This document shows, in pieces, positions 20,399 to 29,336 of a stretch of 40,965 nt of DNA. The DNA lies in the NCBI GenBank assembly GCA_946495655.1, contig CAMMDS010000013.1:1-40965 (forward strand), in the 5' to 3' direction. The position numbers and the translations under genes were made by a program. The stretch is from an uncultured Clostridium sp. (GTDB lineage Bacteria > Bacillota > Clostridia > TANB77 > CAG-508). Under the pieces are notes generated by a model. It was not told the DNA's origin, did not search any database, and saw nothing but the letters and a program-made list of their open reading frames with translations. Position 1 is the stretch's first letter. Each line of letters begins with the position of its first letter.

Positions 20399-20664
20399 AT
20401 AAAAAATTGTAAAAGGGAGGAGTAAGAAAGTATAGTAAAGGGAAATTAAACGAATATGGATATTAAATAAATTGTTATAAAGCACGGATATTAATAGAAA
20501 ATTATAGTATAGAAATGTTAAAAGTGAAAACAAAATATTAAATGAACTCAATGCAAAAAAGTTTTGAATTAGAAAAATTTTTAAAATTAATAAAAAAATT
20601 GGAAAAATATAACAAAAAAAGTTTTTTTATGTTATAATATATAAAAAATGAAAGGATTGAATAT
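20399..20664 (+). promoter_or_regulatory. Promoter region of the cargo operon
   Basis: A 266-bp AT-rich stretch without a credible gene. TGT-TATAAT (20630-20638) is an extended -10, 27 bp before the CYTH start codon; no clear -35. The sequence TTTTATGTTATAAT repeats that of the 20046-20075 promoter. A GGGAGGAG at 20414-20421 has no start codon at a useful distance. Confidence 0.5.
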
Positions 20665-21252
20665 ATGAGTTATAAAGAAGGAAATGAAATTACTGTTAGA
20701 GTGCAATGTTCTAAAGAAGATTTAATTAAAAGGATACAAGAGGATAATTTTGTACTTAAAAGTGAATATCGCTCAAAAGACATTTTTATGATTCCAAAAG
20801 ATATTGATATAATGAAAACAAACACTAGAGAAATATTGAGTAAAGCAATTCTTTTAAGGGAATTCCAAGGAATATCAAGTAATAAGCATAAAATGAAGAT
20901 TACATTTAAGCATAAAGATATAAATGAGAAAGGAGAAATTTTATCACAAAATTCTACAAATTGTGAAGTTACTAATATACATGATGCACAGAGATTATTT
21001 GAAAATATAGGATATAAAGAACTTATGAGTATAAAGGAAAAGCATTTTGCATATTGTAGAAATGGTTTTGAAATTATAATTAAGATACTTTCTGATGATA
21101 ATATTTTAATCGAAGCAGAATTAAATAAAGAATATAAAACGATCGATGAATTAAAAAATGCTATAAATAAAACAAAAATACCATTTGATAAATCTAATTA
21201 TTTTGTAAAAAAGGCTGAAGAAGAATTAGACAAAATAAAAAATGGGAGATAA
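20665..21252 (+). CDS. CYTH-domain protein (CyaB/triphosphatase-like)
   Basis: 195 residues fitting the CYTH tunnel fold: an N-terminal EITVRV strand (a variant of ExExK), R and K residues on alternating strands (AILLREFQG, KMKITFKHK), and acidic ILIEAELN late in the chain. CYTH enzymes hydrolyse triphosphates or make cyclic AMP, using the basic/acidic tunnel. The substrate is open. First gene of the cargo operon, 2 bp before the NUDIX gene. Confidence 0.65.
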   Translation: MSYKEGNEITVRVQCSKEDLIKRIQEDNFVLKSEYRSKDIFMIPKDIDIMKTNTREILSKAILLREFQGISSNKHKMKITFKHKDINEKGEILSQNSTNCEVTNIHDAQRLFENIGYKELMSIKEKHFAYCRNGFEIIIKILSDDNILIEAELNKEYKTIDELKNAINKTKIPFDKSNYFVKKAEEELDKIKNGR

Positions 21253-21254
21253 TA

Positions 21255-21770
21255 ATGGAAGAATATTGGAATGTATATGACAAATATAGAAATAAAATGG
21301 ACAAAATTATAAAAAGAGATAGTGATGAAAGATTAAAAGATGGAGAATATCATATCGTAATAACAGGAATAATTCAAAATTCAAAAAATCAAATTTTAAT
21401 TACAAGAAGAAATAAAAATAAGATAGTATATCCTGGATTATGGGAATGTACAGGAGGTTCAGTAAAAGCCGAAGAAAGTTCTATTGAAGCAGTAATAAGA
21501 GAAATAAAGGAAGAAATAGGAGTTGAATTTAAACCAACAGAAGGAAGACTGCTAGGGACAGTGAAAGGAAACAATTTTTTCAGAGATGTATGGAATTTTA
21601 GAAAAGATATTTTAAAAAAAGATATTAATTATAATGATGGAGAAGTTATTGATTCTAGATGGGTTTCCTTGGAAGAATATGCAAATTTATATAATATAGG
21701 AGAAGTAGTTCCATCTGGTGAATTTGTTATTAAAATGTTGAAAATAAAAGAATTGGAGGAAGAAAGATAA
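21255..21770 (+). CDS. NUDIX hydrolase
   Basis: 171 residues with a full NUDIX box at 68-90 (GSVKAE...REIKEEIGV, matching Gx5Ex7REUxEExGU). The domain around it (LITRRN, GLWECTGG) resembles enzymes acting on nucleoside- or isoprenoid-diphosphates. It probably cleaves a diphosphate bond in an activated sugar or cleans up pathway by-products. Its stop overlaps the start of the following kinase by one base. Confidence 0.88.
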   Translation: MEEYWNVYDKYRNKMDKIIKRDSDERLKDGEYHIVITGIIQNSKNQILITRRNKNKIVYPGLWECTGGSVKAEESSIEAVIREIKEEIGVEFKPTEGRLLGTVKGNNFFRDVWNFRKDILKKDINYNDGEVIDSRWVSLEEYANLYNIGEVVPSGEFVIKMLKIKELEEER

Positions 21771-22804
21771 TGGGGATTCAAAATTCTAATTTAAACGAAG
21801 ATACTATAAAAAGAATATTAGAAGACAATTATAACATAGAGACTTCTAAAGTAACAAAGATAGACAGAGGGACGGCTAATATTTTTGAAGTGCAATCAAA
21901 AGAGAAAAAATACATTTTAAAGGAATTTAGTGAAGGAAGATCAGAAGATTCGGTAATAAAAGAAACGAATATAATTAATTTTTTGAAAGATAGAAATATT
22001 AAAGTTCCTGTTTATATAAAATCAACACAAGGTAATTTTTATATTAAATTTGAAAATAGAATAATAATTGTACAAGAATATGTGGATGGTTATACTATGG
22101 AAAATAATACAGGAGATTACAATAAAACAATTGAAAGTGCGACAATACTAGGAAAGATGACAAAAGAATTGAAAGATTATACAGGATTAGAAGAAGATGG
22201 AATTATAGAAAAATGGTTTTCTAAAGAAAGTTTAGAAAATGGAATAACAAAAATGTTGGATTTAAAGAGTAAATTAAATGCAGATAATCCATATAAATCA
22301 ATATTTGAAAAAGATTTAGAAGATAAAATAAATATGTCAAAAGATTTAATTGAAAATTTTAAATTTGATATTATACAGAAATTAACTATAATGAATAGTC
22401 ATGGAGATTATAGTGTACAACAATTGATTTATAATGACAAAGAGGAAACTACTGTAATTGATTTTGAAACAGCAAAGAAATTACCAATAATTTGGGAAGT
22501 TATGAGATCATATAGTTATATTGATAAAGAAGCAAAAAATGGCAATTTAAATTTAAATACATTAGTAGATTATGTTAAAGAATTTTCAAAATATGTTAAA
22601 TTAAATGAGTATGACTTAAAATATGTAGCAAAAATATATTTAATTCAAATAGTAAGTAGTCCATTTGGTTACAAACAGTATAATGACAACTACGAGAAAA
22701 CAGGATTATTAGAGTTTGCACTTTTCAGGACTAACTTATGTAGGTATTTATATAAAAATTCAGATGAAATAAGTTTAAGATTACAAAAAGAAATTAGTAA
22801 TTAA
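21770..22804 (+). CDS. APH-family small-molecule kinase (copy 1)
   Basis: 344 residues of the aminoglycoside-phosphotransferase/choline-kinase superfamily (also includes CotS-type spore coat proteins). The N-lobe shows DRGTANIFEV and YILKEF (ATP-anchoring Lys). The catalytic loop is HGDYSVQQ (His211, Asp213) and the metal site DFE (231-233). A small hydroxyl compound such as a sugar or cyclitol is the likely substrate. It is a clear paralogue of the gene at 29337; both share KKLPIIWE and RSYSYIDKEA. A terminator-like hairpin follows. Confidence 0.85.
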   Translation: MGIQNSNLNEDTIKRILEDNYNIETSKVTKIDRGTANIFEVQSKEKKYILKEFSEGRSEDSVIKETNIINFLKDRNIKVPVYIKSTQGNFYIKFENRIIIVQEYVDGYTMENNTGDYNKTIESATILGKMTKELKDYTGLEEDGIIEKWFSKESLENGITKMLDLKSKLNADNPYKSIFEKDLEDKINMSKDLIENFKFDIIQKLTIMNSHGDYSVQQLIYNDKEETTVIDFETAKKLPIIWEVMRSYSYIDKEAKNGNLNLNTLVDYVKEFSKYVKLNEYDLKYVAKIYLIQIVSSPFGYKQYNDNYEKTGLLEFALFRTNLCRYLYKNSDEISLRLQKEISN

Positions 22805-22830
22805 ACAAAAGTATAATAAAATAAGTAGAC

Positions 22831-22878
22831 AAAAGATACAAATAAAATAGAATAAAATGTTTTGTTTGTATCTTTTTT
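22831..22878 (+). terminator. Terminator inside the cargo cluster
   Basis: AAAAGATACAAA (22831-22842) pairs with TTTGTATCTTTT, ending in six T's. It would separate the first three genes from the rest, or attenuate them. Confidence 0.75.
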
Positions 22879-22894
22879 CAGAAAGAAGAATTAA

Positions 22895-23791
22895 ATGAAA
22901 AAATATGATTTACACATACATTCTAAATTTTCTGATGGGGAGTATTCTGTAGAAGAAATTGTAGAAAAATTAAAAATATGTGGAATAGACATATTTTCAA
23001 TTACAGATCATGACAATATACAGAGTATAAAAGCAATGGAAGATGTAGATAAAAAAGGATTAATTTATATACCTGGGGTTGAAATATCTTGCGAAAAAGG
23101 TAAATATAAAATGCATATCTTAGGTTATAACATAGATGCAGATAATAAAGAATTAATAAAGTTGTTGCAAGATATGAAATTAAGAAAGAATTTAAGAAAT
23201 TTAGAAATAATACAACAACTAAAAGAAAAATTTGGGATTATCATAACTAGAGAGGAAACAGAGAGACTTTTACGAGCTAAAAATTTTGTTGGACAAACTA
23301 CTATTGCAAGATTATTAACAAAGAGAGGAGAAATTCCAAATACTCAATATGCTTTTGATAATTATTTTAAATATTTAGATTTGAAGACACCAGCAACAGC
23401 ACAATTAGAACAAGCGATAAGAATTATCCATCAGGCTGGTGGATATGCAGTTTTAGCACATCCTATTTCATTAGAAAAAACATATGGGGTGAATATAGAA
23501 GAGATATTTGGAATATTTAGAGATGCAGACATAGATGGTATAGAGATTTTTAATTCTAAACATACTTTGAGTGATATAAAAAGATATTTAAAACTTGCTA
23601 AAAGAGAAAATTTACTTATTAGCGGAGGCTCTGATTTTCATGGAGAAATAATGAAACCTAATGTTAAATTAGGAAAAATATCAAAAGATAATTCCGAAAA
23701 GGAACATCATTATAAAATGACAATAATTTCTAAATGTATAGATAAAAGCAAATTAAAAGATATTTACGAGGGGGATGAGTTAGAGTTATGA
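22895..23791 (+). CDS. PHP-domain phosphoesterase
   Basis: 298 residues, TrpH/YciV-like PHP phosphoesterase. Metal ligands are visible as DLHIHS (His7, His9), ITDHDN (Asp38, His39), GVEIS, LAHP and SDFHG. Family members remove phosphate from nucleoside 3',5'-bisphosphates or short RNA ends. Here it probably dephosphorylates a pathway intermediate. Weak ribosome-binding site (AGAAAGAAG). Its end overlaps the next gene by four bases (ATGA). Confidence 0.9.
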   Translation: MKKYDLHIHSKFSDGEYSVEEIVEKLKICGIDIFSITDHDNIQSIKAMEDVDKKGLIYIPGVEISCEKGKYKMHILGYNIDADNKELIKLLQDMKLRKNLRNLEIIQQLKEKFGIIITREETERLLRAKNFVGQTTIARLLTKRGEIPNTQYAFDNYFKYLDLKTPATAQLEQAIRIIHQAGGYAVLAHPISLEKTYGVNIEEIFGIFRDADIDGIEIFNSKHTLSDIKRYLKLAKRENLLISGGSDFHGEIMKPNVKLGKISKDNSEKEHHYKMTIISKCIDKSKLKDIYEGDELEL

Positions 23792-24861
23792 GAACAATAG
23801 AATGCAATTTACCAGACATTAATTTTTATATAAATGTAGATGAAAAAAACTATGATGTTGTCAAAAAAAAGATAGATGAATCAATAATACCATATGATAA
23901 AAATACATTTGAGAAAATAGAAATAGAGTACATAGTAGATGAAAAGAAATTCGTGACAATCTTAAATTTAATAAAAAATGAAGAGGGAATTATATATGAC
24001 AGTTTTAAGAAACAAAAACATAAAGAAGTAAAAATAGATAATGAATATTATTATTTAGTCGATACACAGGAATATATAGGAAACAAAATTGATGATAAAC
24101 ATTATAGAATTATTGTACGAAATAATAATGAAAATTCAGCAAACTGGATTGTTAGAATAATAAGAGAATTATATTTAAGAGAAAAGGAAGATAAGGGTTA
24201 TTTCTTTATGCATGGTACATCATTAGAAATAGATAATAAAGGTATAATGCTACTAGGTACAAGTGGTAGTGGAAAAACTACTTTGGCAGTTAAATTATTA
24301 GAATTAAATAGAATGAAAAAATTTCTCTCAAATGACAGAATATTTATTGATAATGATTTAAAGATGGATTATTTTCCACAAGCGGTTACATATGCAATGG
24401 GTACGGTAAAAAATAATCAAAAATTAGATACATATTTTAAAGAAAATAGAATTTTAGAAAAGAGGAAAAATTTAATTTATGAAGATGCAAAAAATGATAT
24501 TGATTGCAATACCCCTTTAAATGATGTAAAAAAAATATTTAATTTAACAGAAATGGTAGCAAGAACAAAATTAAATTATATTATATACCCAAGGCTTGAT
24601 ATGGAATTTAATGGAATTAAAGTTTTAGAAATGCCTACTTTGGAAAAGAAAGAACTATTAGAGATAACTAATTTTACACCAAATGATACTGAATCGTTGA
24701 GAAAACTATGGATAAGGAAAAGACAAATAGGAGAAAACGAAATTTTGATAAATAAAAGAAAATTGATAAATAAAATAATGAAAGAGGTGAAAATAAAAAA
24801 AATAAAATATGGAGTAAATACTAAAGCAGAAGAAATTTTAAAATGTTTAGAGGAGGAATAA
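23788..24861 (+). CDS. HPr kinase-like P-loop protein (copy 1)
   Basis: 357 residues. The Walker A loop GTSGSGKTT lies at 157-165, preceded by FMHGTSLEIDNKGIMLLG, the typical entry to HPr-kinase-like folds where the substrate serine loop meets ATP, and followed by LSNDRIF. Real HPr kinase/phosphorylase has a different N-domain and a K-loop that I do not see, so this is a relative that likely phosphorylates a small molecule or carrier. A second copy lies at 28564. Confidence 0.75.
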   Translation: MRTIECNLPDINFYINVDEKNYDVVKKKIDESIIPYDKNTFEKIEIEYIVDEKKFVTILNLIKNEEGIIYDSFKKQKHKEVKIDNEYYYLVDTQEYIGNKIDDKHYRIIVRNNNENSANWIVRIIRELYLREKEDKGYFFMHGTSLEIDNKGIMLLGTSGSGKTTLAVKLLELNRMKKFLSNDRIFIDNDLKMDYFPQAVTYAMGTVKNNQKLDTYFKENRILEKRKNLIYEDAKNDIDCNTPLNDVKKIFNLTEMVARTKLNYIIYPRLDMEFNGIKVLEMPTLEKKELLEITNFTPNDTESLRKLWIRKRQIGENEILINKRKLINKIMKEVKIKKIKYGVNTKAEEILKCLEEE

Positions 24862-24863
24862 AA

Positions 24864-25652
24864 ATGAAATTAGCAGTAGTTGGAGATGAGATAGGAACAT
24901 CTATTCAAGAACAAATCGAAAGTTTAAAAAAAGCAAATATTTCAAATATCGAATTAAGAAAAGTAGATGACAAATACTTGTGGGAGTTTTCAAAAGAAGA
25001 ACTAAAAAGTATAAAAAAAATTTTAGATAATGAAAAGATTAAAGTTATAACATTAGATAGCCCAGTTGGAAAGAAACCTATACCGTATGAAAGAAAGATT
25101 GAACTATTTGATATATATCTAGATATTAGTGAGATATTTGAAAATGAATACATAAGAATATTTTCAAATTTAGGAAGAAACATAGATGAAAAAGAAATAA
25201 AAGAAAATTTGAAAGTGTTGTGTAAAAAAGCAAAAGTAAGAAATATAAAATTATTGATGGAAAATGAAAGAAAAACTTATGCAGAAAGTCCAGTTGATTG
25301 CTTGAAATTAATAAAAGAAGAAGAAAATATAAATATAATATTTGATCTTTCAAATGCATTTCTTGAGGGATATGATGTATTTGATGCTTATGAAAAATCT
25401 AAAGAAAGAATAAATTATATACACATAAGAGACTTTGATATTAAAACAAATAAATATGCACATCTAGGACAAGGAGATATAAAGATAGAAAAATTTATGG
25501 AAGTTTTAAAAAGAGACAATTTTAATGGTGTTATTTCAATTGAAACACATTTGCCTATGAATGAAAGTGGTGAAACAAAACAAGAATTATTTTTAAAATC
25601 TATAGATATGTTTTATGACATATTGAAAAAATTGAAAATAGAAGTTAAATAG
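24864..25652 (+). CDS. Sugar phosphate isomerase/epimerase-like TIM barrel
   Basis: 262 residues, xylose-isomerase-like TIM barrel (AP-endonuclease family 2). Metal-ligand positions look kept: Glu in LLMENE, Asp in IIFDLSN, His in YIHIRDFD, Glu in VISIETH. Likely isomerises or epimerises a keto-sugar or inosose. The frame opens at 24843 inside the preceding gene; the ATG at 24864 with AGAGGAGG was chosen. Confidence 0.85.
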   Translation: MKLAVVGDEIGTSIQEQIESLKKANISNIELRKVDDKYLWEFSKEELKSIKKILDNEKIKVITLDSPVGKKPIPYERKIELFDIYLDISEIFENEYIRIFSNLGRNIDEKEIKENLKVLCKKAKVRNIKLLMENERKTYAESPVDCLKLIKEEENINIIFDLSNAFLEGYDVFDAYEKSKERINYIHIRDFDIKTNKYAHLGQGDIKIEKFMEVLKRDNFNGVISIETHLPMNESGETKQELFLKSIDMFYDILKKLKIEVK

Positions 25653-25666
25653 GGGGAAAAGATAAT

Positions 25667-27109
25667 ATGAAAAATATTTATTATGATGTAGTAGATGATT
25701 TTGTTAATAATTTACAAAAAAAACTGGAGAAAAATATAGAAATAGATAAAAAAGAAAAAATAATGAAAATAGAAAATGAAGTAATAAGATATGAAGAAAA
25801 AGATATTGGCTTTAGAAGTTTTTCAGTTCCATATTTTGTTGAAAATCAAACAGTTATTGAATATAAGGGAAACAATAAGATTTTAATAGATGCAATAATT
25901 CAAGTTTGTACTACTTATACAGATAAAGAAATTAATGCAATTGTAGAGGCAATGCCAATTTTAAAGAAATATTCAGAAGAAAGAAGAGAAAATTTAAAGA
26001 ATGTAGCAATTATTTGGAGAGACCATTTTTTAGAGGAAAATGTTGGTCTATTAACTTCATTTGTAAGGATGGGTGTAGACCCTAAAGATATACTTGCTAT
26101 AGATAAAGGTGATAGCACGAAACATAGAAAAGAGATAACAGAGACTTTTAAAAAACTAGGTTTTCAAGTAGATGTGCTAGATAATACAGCAGTTGCAGAT
26201 GATATTTTGATAGAAGACGGAAGAAAATTAGTAAAAGACTTTATTGAAAAAAGAAGAGATAAAAAAATTGTAATTTTAGATGATGGAGCAATAGTATCAA
26301 GAATTTTAACTTTACATAGTTATGATAATGTTGAGGCTTTTGTTGAGTTAACTGTAACAGGGTTAAAAAGAATAAAAGAGTTAGATGAAAAACAATTACC
26401 ATATCCAGTATTAAATGTTGCAAAATCAAAATTAAAAAGATTTATTACATATAAAGAAATAGCAAATACTATTTTCACAAGAAGTATTGAATTATTAGGT
26501 GGCGAAAAGTTAGTAGGTAGGACAGTAATACAATTAGGATATGGAGATTTAGGAGAAATATTAGCAGAAAGATACAGACAATATGGCTCTAAGGTTATAG
26601 TTATTGAGCCTGATGTAATGAAATGTATTGAGGCAGCAGAGAAAGGTTTTATTACTTTTAGAACATTAGAAGAGGCAATAAAATATGAAAAATCATTTCT
26701 GATTGTAGGTGCTAGTGGATATAAAAGTATTAGTAAAGAGGTTATAGAAGAATTAGACGATGGAACTTTTATAACATCTGGAGCAACTGCCGATCTAAAT
26801 ATATTCAAAGAGTACGAACAAAATGGTTGCGAATATAAAGCGATACCTAAATACGGAACACAATATAGAATTAATGGTAAAAAGATAACAGTATTAGGAA
26901 ATGGAAGATCTGTAAATTTATTTGATTCAGAAGCCATACCAAATAAATCAAATGATATATTTAAGGCAAGTCAGTTGGTTGTCACAGACAAAATAATTAA
27001 TGAAAAACATAATTTAAAAAATCAAGTTGAACTGGACATAGTTGATAGATGGATTGATGAATCGAATATACTTGAAGAATATTATGATCTTTATTTTAGA
27101 AAAAGGTAG
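25667..27109 (+). CDS. S-adenosylhomocysteine hydrolase-like NAD-binding protein
   Basis: 480 residues related to adenosylhomocysteinase. Visible similarities are ELTVTGLKRI (229-238; EETTTGVHRL in the classic enzyme), NVAKSKLKRF (250-259; compare the substrate-site TKSKFDN segment), and the NAD loop LGYGDLGE (290-297), followed by an acidic strand end (IVIEPD). It is too divergent, and the context too sugar-like, to call it a housekeeping SAH hydrolase. It may run the same oxidise-eliminate-reduce chemistry on another nucleoside or sugar. 14 bp after the TIM barrel and 10 bp before the PHP fusion. Confidence 0.75.
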   Translation: MKNIYYDVVDDFVNNLQKKLEKNIEIDKKEKIMKIENEVIRYEEKDIGFRSFSVPYFVENQTVIEYKGNNKILIDAIIQVCTTYTDKEINAIVEAMPILKKYSEERRENLKNVAIIWRDHFLEENVGLLTSFVRMGVDPKDILAIDKGDSTKHRKEITETFKKLGFQVDVLDNTAVADDILIEDGRKLVKDFIEKRRDKKIVILDDGAIVSRILTLHSYDNVEAFVELTVTGLKRIKELDEKQLPYPVLNVAKSKLKRFITYKEIANTIFTRSIELLGGEKLVGRTVIQLGYGDLGEILAERYRQYGSKVIVIEPDVMKCIEAAEKGFITFRTLEEAIKYEKSFLIVGASGYKSISKEVIEELDDGTFITSGATADLNIFKEYEQNGCEYKAIPKYGTQYRINGKKITVLGNGRSVNLFDSEAIPNKSNDIFKASQLVVTDKIINEKHNLKNQVELDIVDRWIDESNILEEYYDLYFRKR

Positions 27110-27119
27110 GTAGTAAATA

Positions 27120-28574
27120 ATGGAAGATATGCATATTCATCTGAAATCAGGTGTAACAGAAATATCAATTATGAAAAAATATATTGAAAAATGTCGAGAA
27201 TTAGGCATAAATAAAGTTCTATTTTTAGATCATGGAAATAGAATTTCTCCAAAACATACACCAGTTTTAAACAATTCAAAGGTTATTGATAAATTTTTTG
27301 AAAATATAAATATTATAAAGAAAGAAAACCCTGATATAGAAATTAATGCAGGTATTGAAAGTGATTTTTCATATGATGAAGAATTTAAAGAAAAAGAAAT
27401 TAAAATTATTAAGAACTATCCTTTTGATTATGTTATAGGATCAGTGCATGGAATGGATAAAGCAGATTACATTGACTATTTACAGGCTAATTTAGATATG
27501 TTAGAAACATATCCATTGGATATTTTAGGACATTTGAAGTTAAGAAAAGAATATGAAAAATATAAAGAGATAATAGAAAAAATTGTTCAAATTGCAACTG
27601 AAAAAAATGTGAAATTTGATATAAATACAAGTGATCGTTCTAGATGGAATATACAACAATTAGAATATATGTTAAATTTATTTAAAAAATATGGAACAAA
27701 ATATACTATAGGTAGTGATGCTCATTGTATCGATGAAATAGGTTATCATATTAAAGAAGAGTATATAAAAATTGATAAAATCATAAATAAGAGTAAAAGA
27801 GATATTGAATATACAGTTGTTTCAAGAGGAACTGAAAAATATGGGAGTCAAGGATATATTGGAATAACTAAACCTGTTTGTGATAAGAGATTACTTGTAT
27901 TATCAAAACATTTTGATAAGTACATTGATACATACAAAGATTCTTTTAAAATTCCTGCGAAATATACAATTGAAAATATTGCGATTTCAAGGTTTGAACT
28001 AATGGGAGCGCTAGCATTAAAGCCAATATTAAACTTAATATATGATAATATTTTAATTATAGGACTTGGAAATATAGGATTTACGGCATTGCTATACTTA
28101 TTGGAAAATAAATATAAAAATATTTCAATAATTACGAATGGTGTTACAGACTTTCATACAAGTGCTATAAACGAATTAAATAAGGAATATAATGCTAGGA
28201 TAAGATTTACTAACGAATATGATTCTAATTACAATACCTATATAGAAGCAACAGGAAATAGTAAAGTTATCGAAAATATTATAGAAACAGCAGGAAATTT
28301 ATCTAATATTGTTCTTTTAGGAGTTCCAAGAGAAGAAAAATATTTAATAAATCCACTAGATATAAATAGAAAAAACTTAAGGATTATAGGGGGACACGAA
28401 TTAAATGGACACTCTATAGAGGAAAGAGATAATTTATTTAAAGAATTGCTAGAAATTAATAATAAAAAAAATTTGAAGAATTTTGTGAATATATATAATG
28501 AAGTTGAAGGGATAAGAGAAAAAATATTGAATCATAAAGAGAATTTCATAGAGGTAATAAAATATGATTTATAA
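27120..28574 (+). CDS. PHP phosphatase - MDR dehydrogenase fusion
   Basis: 484 residues with two parts. Residues 1-225 are a PHP phosphoesterase of histidinol-phosphatase type (MHIHLKS with His5/His7, FLDHGN, GSVHGMD, GHLKL, GSDAHC). From about 225 the chain looks like a zinc-type alcohol dehydrogenase (SRGTEKYG start, NAD loop ILIIGLGNIG at about 315, then EATGN). The MDR catalytic-zinc cysteine cluster is not evident. The fusion implies that dephosphorylation and oxidation act in sequence on one intermediate. It overlaps the next gene by 11 bases. Confidence 0.75.
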   Translation: MEDMHIHLKSGVTEISIMKKYIEKCRELGINKVLFLDHGNRISPKHTPVLNNSKVIDKFFENINIIKKENPDIEINAGIESDFSYDEEFKEKEIKIIKNYPFDYVIGSVHGMDKADYIDYLQANLDMLETYPLDILGHLKLRKEYEKYKEIIEKIVQIATEKNVKFDINTSDRSRWNIQQLEYMLNLFKKYGTKYTIGSDAHCIDEIGYHIKEEYIKIDKIINKSKRDIEYTVVSRGTEKYGSQGYIGITKPVCDKRLLVLSKHFDKYIDTYKDSFKIPAKYTIENIAISRFELMGALALKPILNLIYDNILIIGLGNIGFTALLYLLENKYKNISIITNGVTDFHTSAINELNKEYNARIRFTNEYDSNYNTYIEATGNSKVIENIIETAGNLSNIVLLGVPREEKYLINPLDINRKNLRIIGGHELNGHSIEERDNLFKELLEINNKKNLKNFVNIYNEVEGIREKILNHKENFIEVIKYDL

Positions 28575-29334
28575 AATAAAAAATGAATTATTAGAAGTTA
28601 TTAACAGATGCAGAGAATATGACGAATATATTTTTAAAAGATTTGGACAATTTGAAACTGTTACAGGAAAATCTACAAATAATTATCTAAAATTTAATAT
28701 TAATTCTGTTGAGATAAATTTAATGGGAAATAAAAAAATTTTAAATAACAGAATAATAAAGACAGATATATATCCAATTATTAACAATGTAATTGCTTAT
28801 TTAATAAATGATGAAAATAATATGTTAATGCATTCTATTGTTGTTAGTAAACTAGATAAAGGAATACTAATTGTTGGAGAATTCGGACAAGGAAAATCGA
28901 CACTTGCTAAAGAATTTGAAAATAATGGGTATGAAATAAATTCGACAGATCAAACATGGCTTGAATGTAAAAACGGAATGATATTTCAGAAATTAGGATC
29001 TAGTTTTGATATAGATGAAGGAAAAATAAAAATTTTGAAGCAAGGTAAAAATTTCAAGAATATAAAAATAGAAAGAATAATTAGAATAATTGGATTATGT
29101 GACAATGGTAATACAAAAATAAATATAAATAACAATCAATATTATATAATAAAGAATTTAGCACCATTTTGCTATTGGAATTATATGATGCCAATATTTA
29201 CAGATGATATTGAACTATATAATACTAATATTTTTACAAAAAAATTTCTTAATAAAATTATTGAATCAAAAATAATTAACATTGATGTTAGAGGAGATAA
29301 AAAAGAAATTTTAAAAGAATTAGGAGAAATTTGA
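28564..29334 (+). CDS. HPr kinase-like P-loop protein (copy 2)
   Basis: 256 residues. Walker A GEFGQGKST at 105-113, preceded by MHSIVVSKLDKGILIVG, and followed by INSTDQTWLE. Same architecture as the gene at 23788 but without its longer N- and C-terminal regions. Likely a small-molecule kinase. Two bases separate its stop from the next start. Confidence 0.7.
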   Translation: MIYKIKNELLEVINRCREYDEYIFKRFGQFETVTGKSTNNYLKFNINSVEINLMGNKKILNNRIIKTDIYPIINNVIAYLINDENNMLMHSIVVSKLDKGILIVGEFGQGKSTLAKEFENNGYEINSTDQTWLECKNGMIFQKLGSSFDIDEGKIKILKQGKNFKNIKIERIIRIIGLCDNGNTKININNNQYYIIKNLAPFCYWNYMMPIFTDDIELYNTNIFTKKFLNKIIESKIINIDVRGDKKEILKELGEI

Positions 29335-29336
29335 AA

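Noticed and set aside
20535..20640. Short frame starting ATGAACTCAATGCAA before the CYTH gene
   Set aside because: It runs over the cargo promoter and has no ribosome-binding site.
26320..26937. 205-codon minus-strand frame antisense to the SAH-hydrolase-like gene
   Set aside because: Shadow frame: no start signal, composition follows the sense codons, and the sense protein is clearly conserved.
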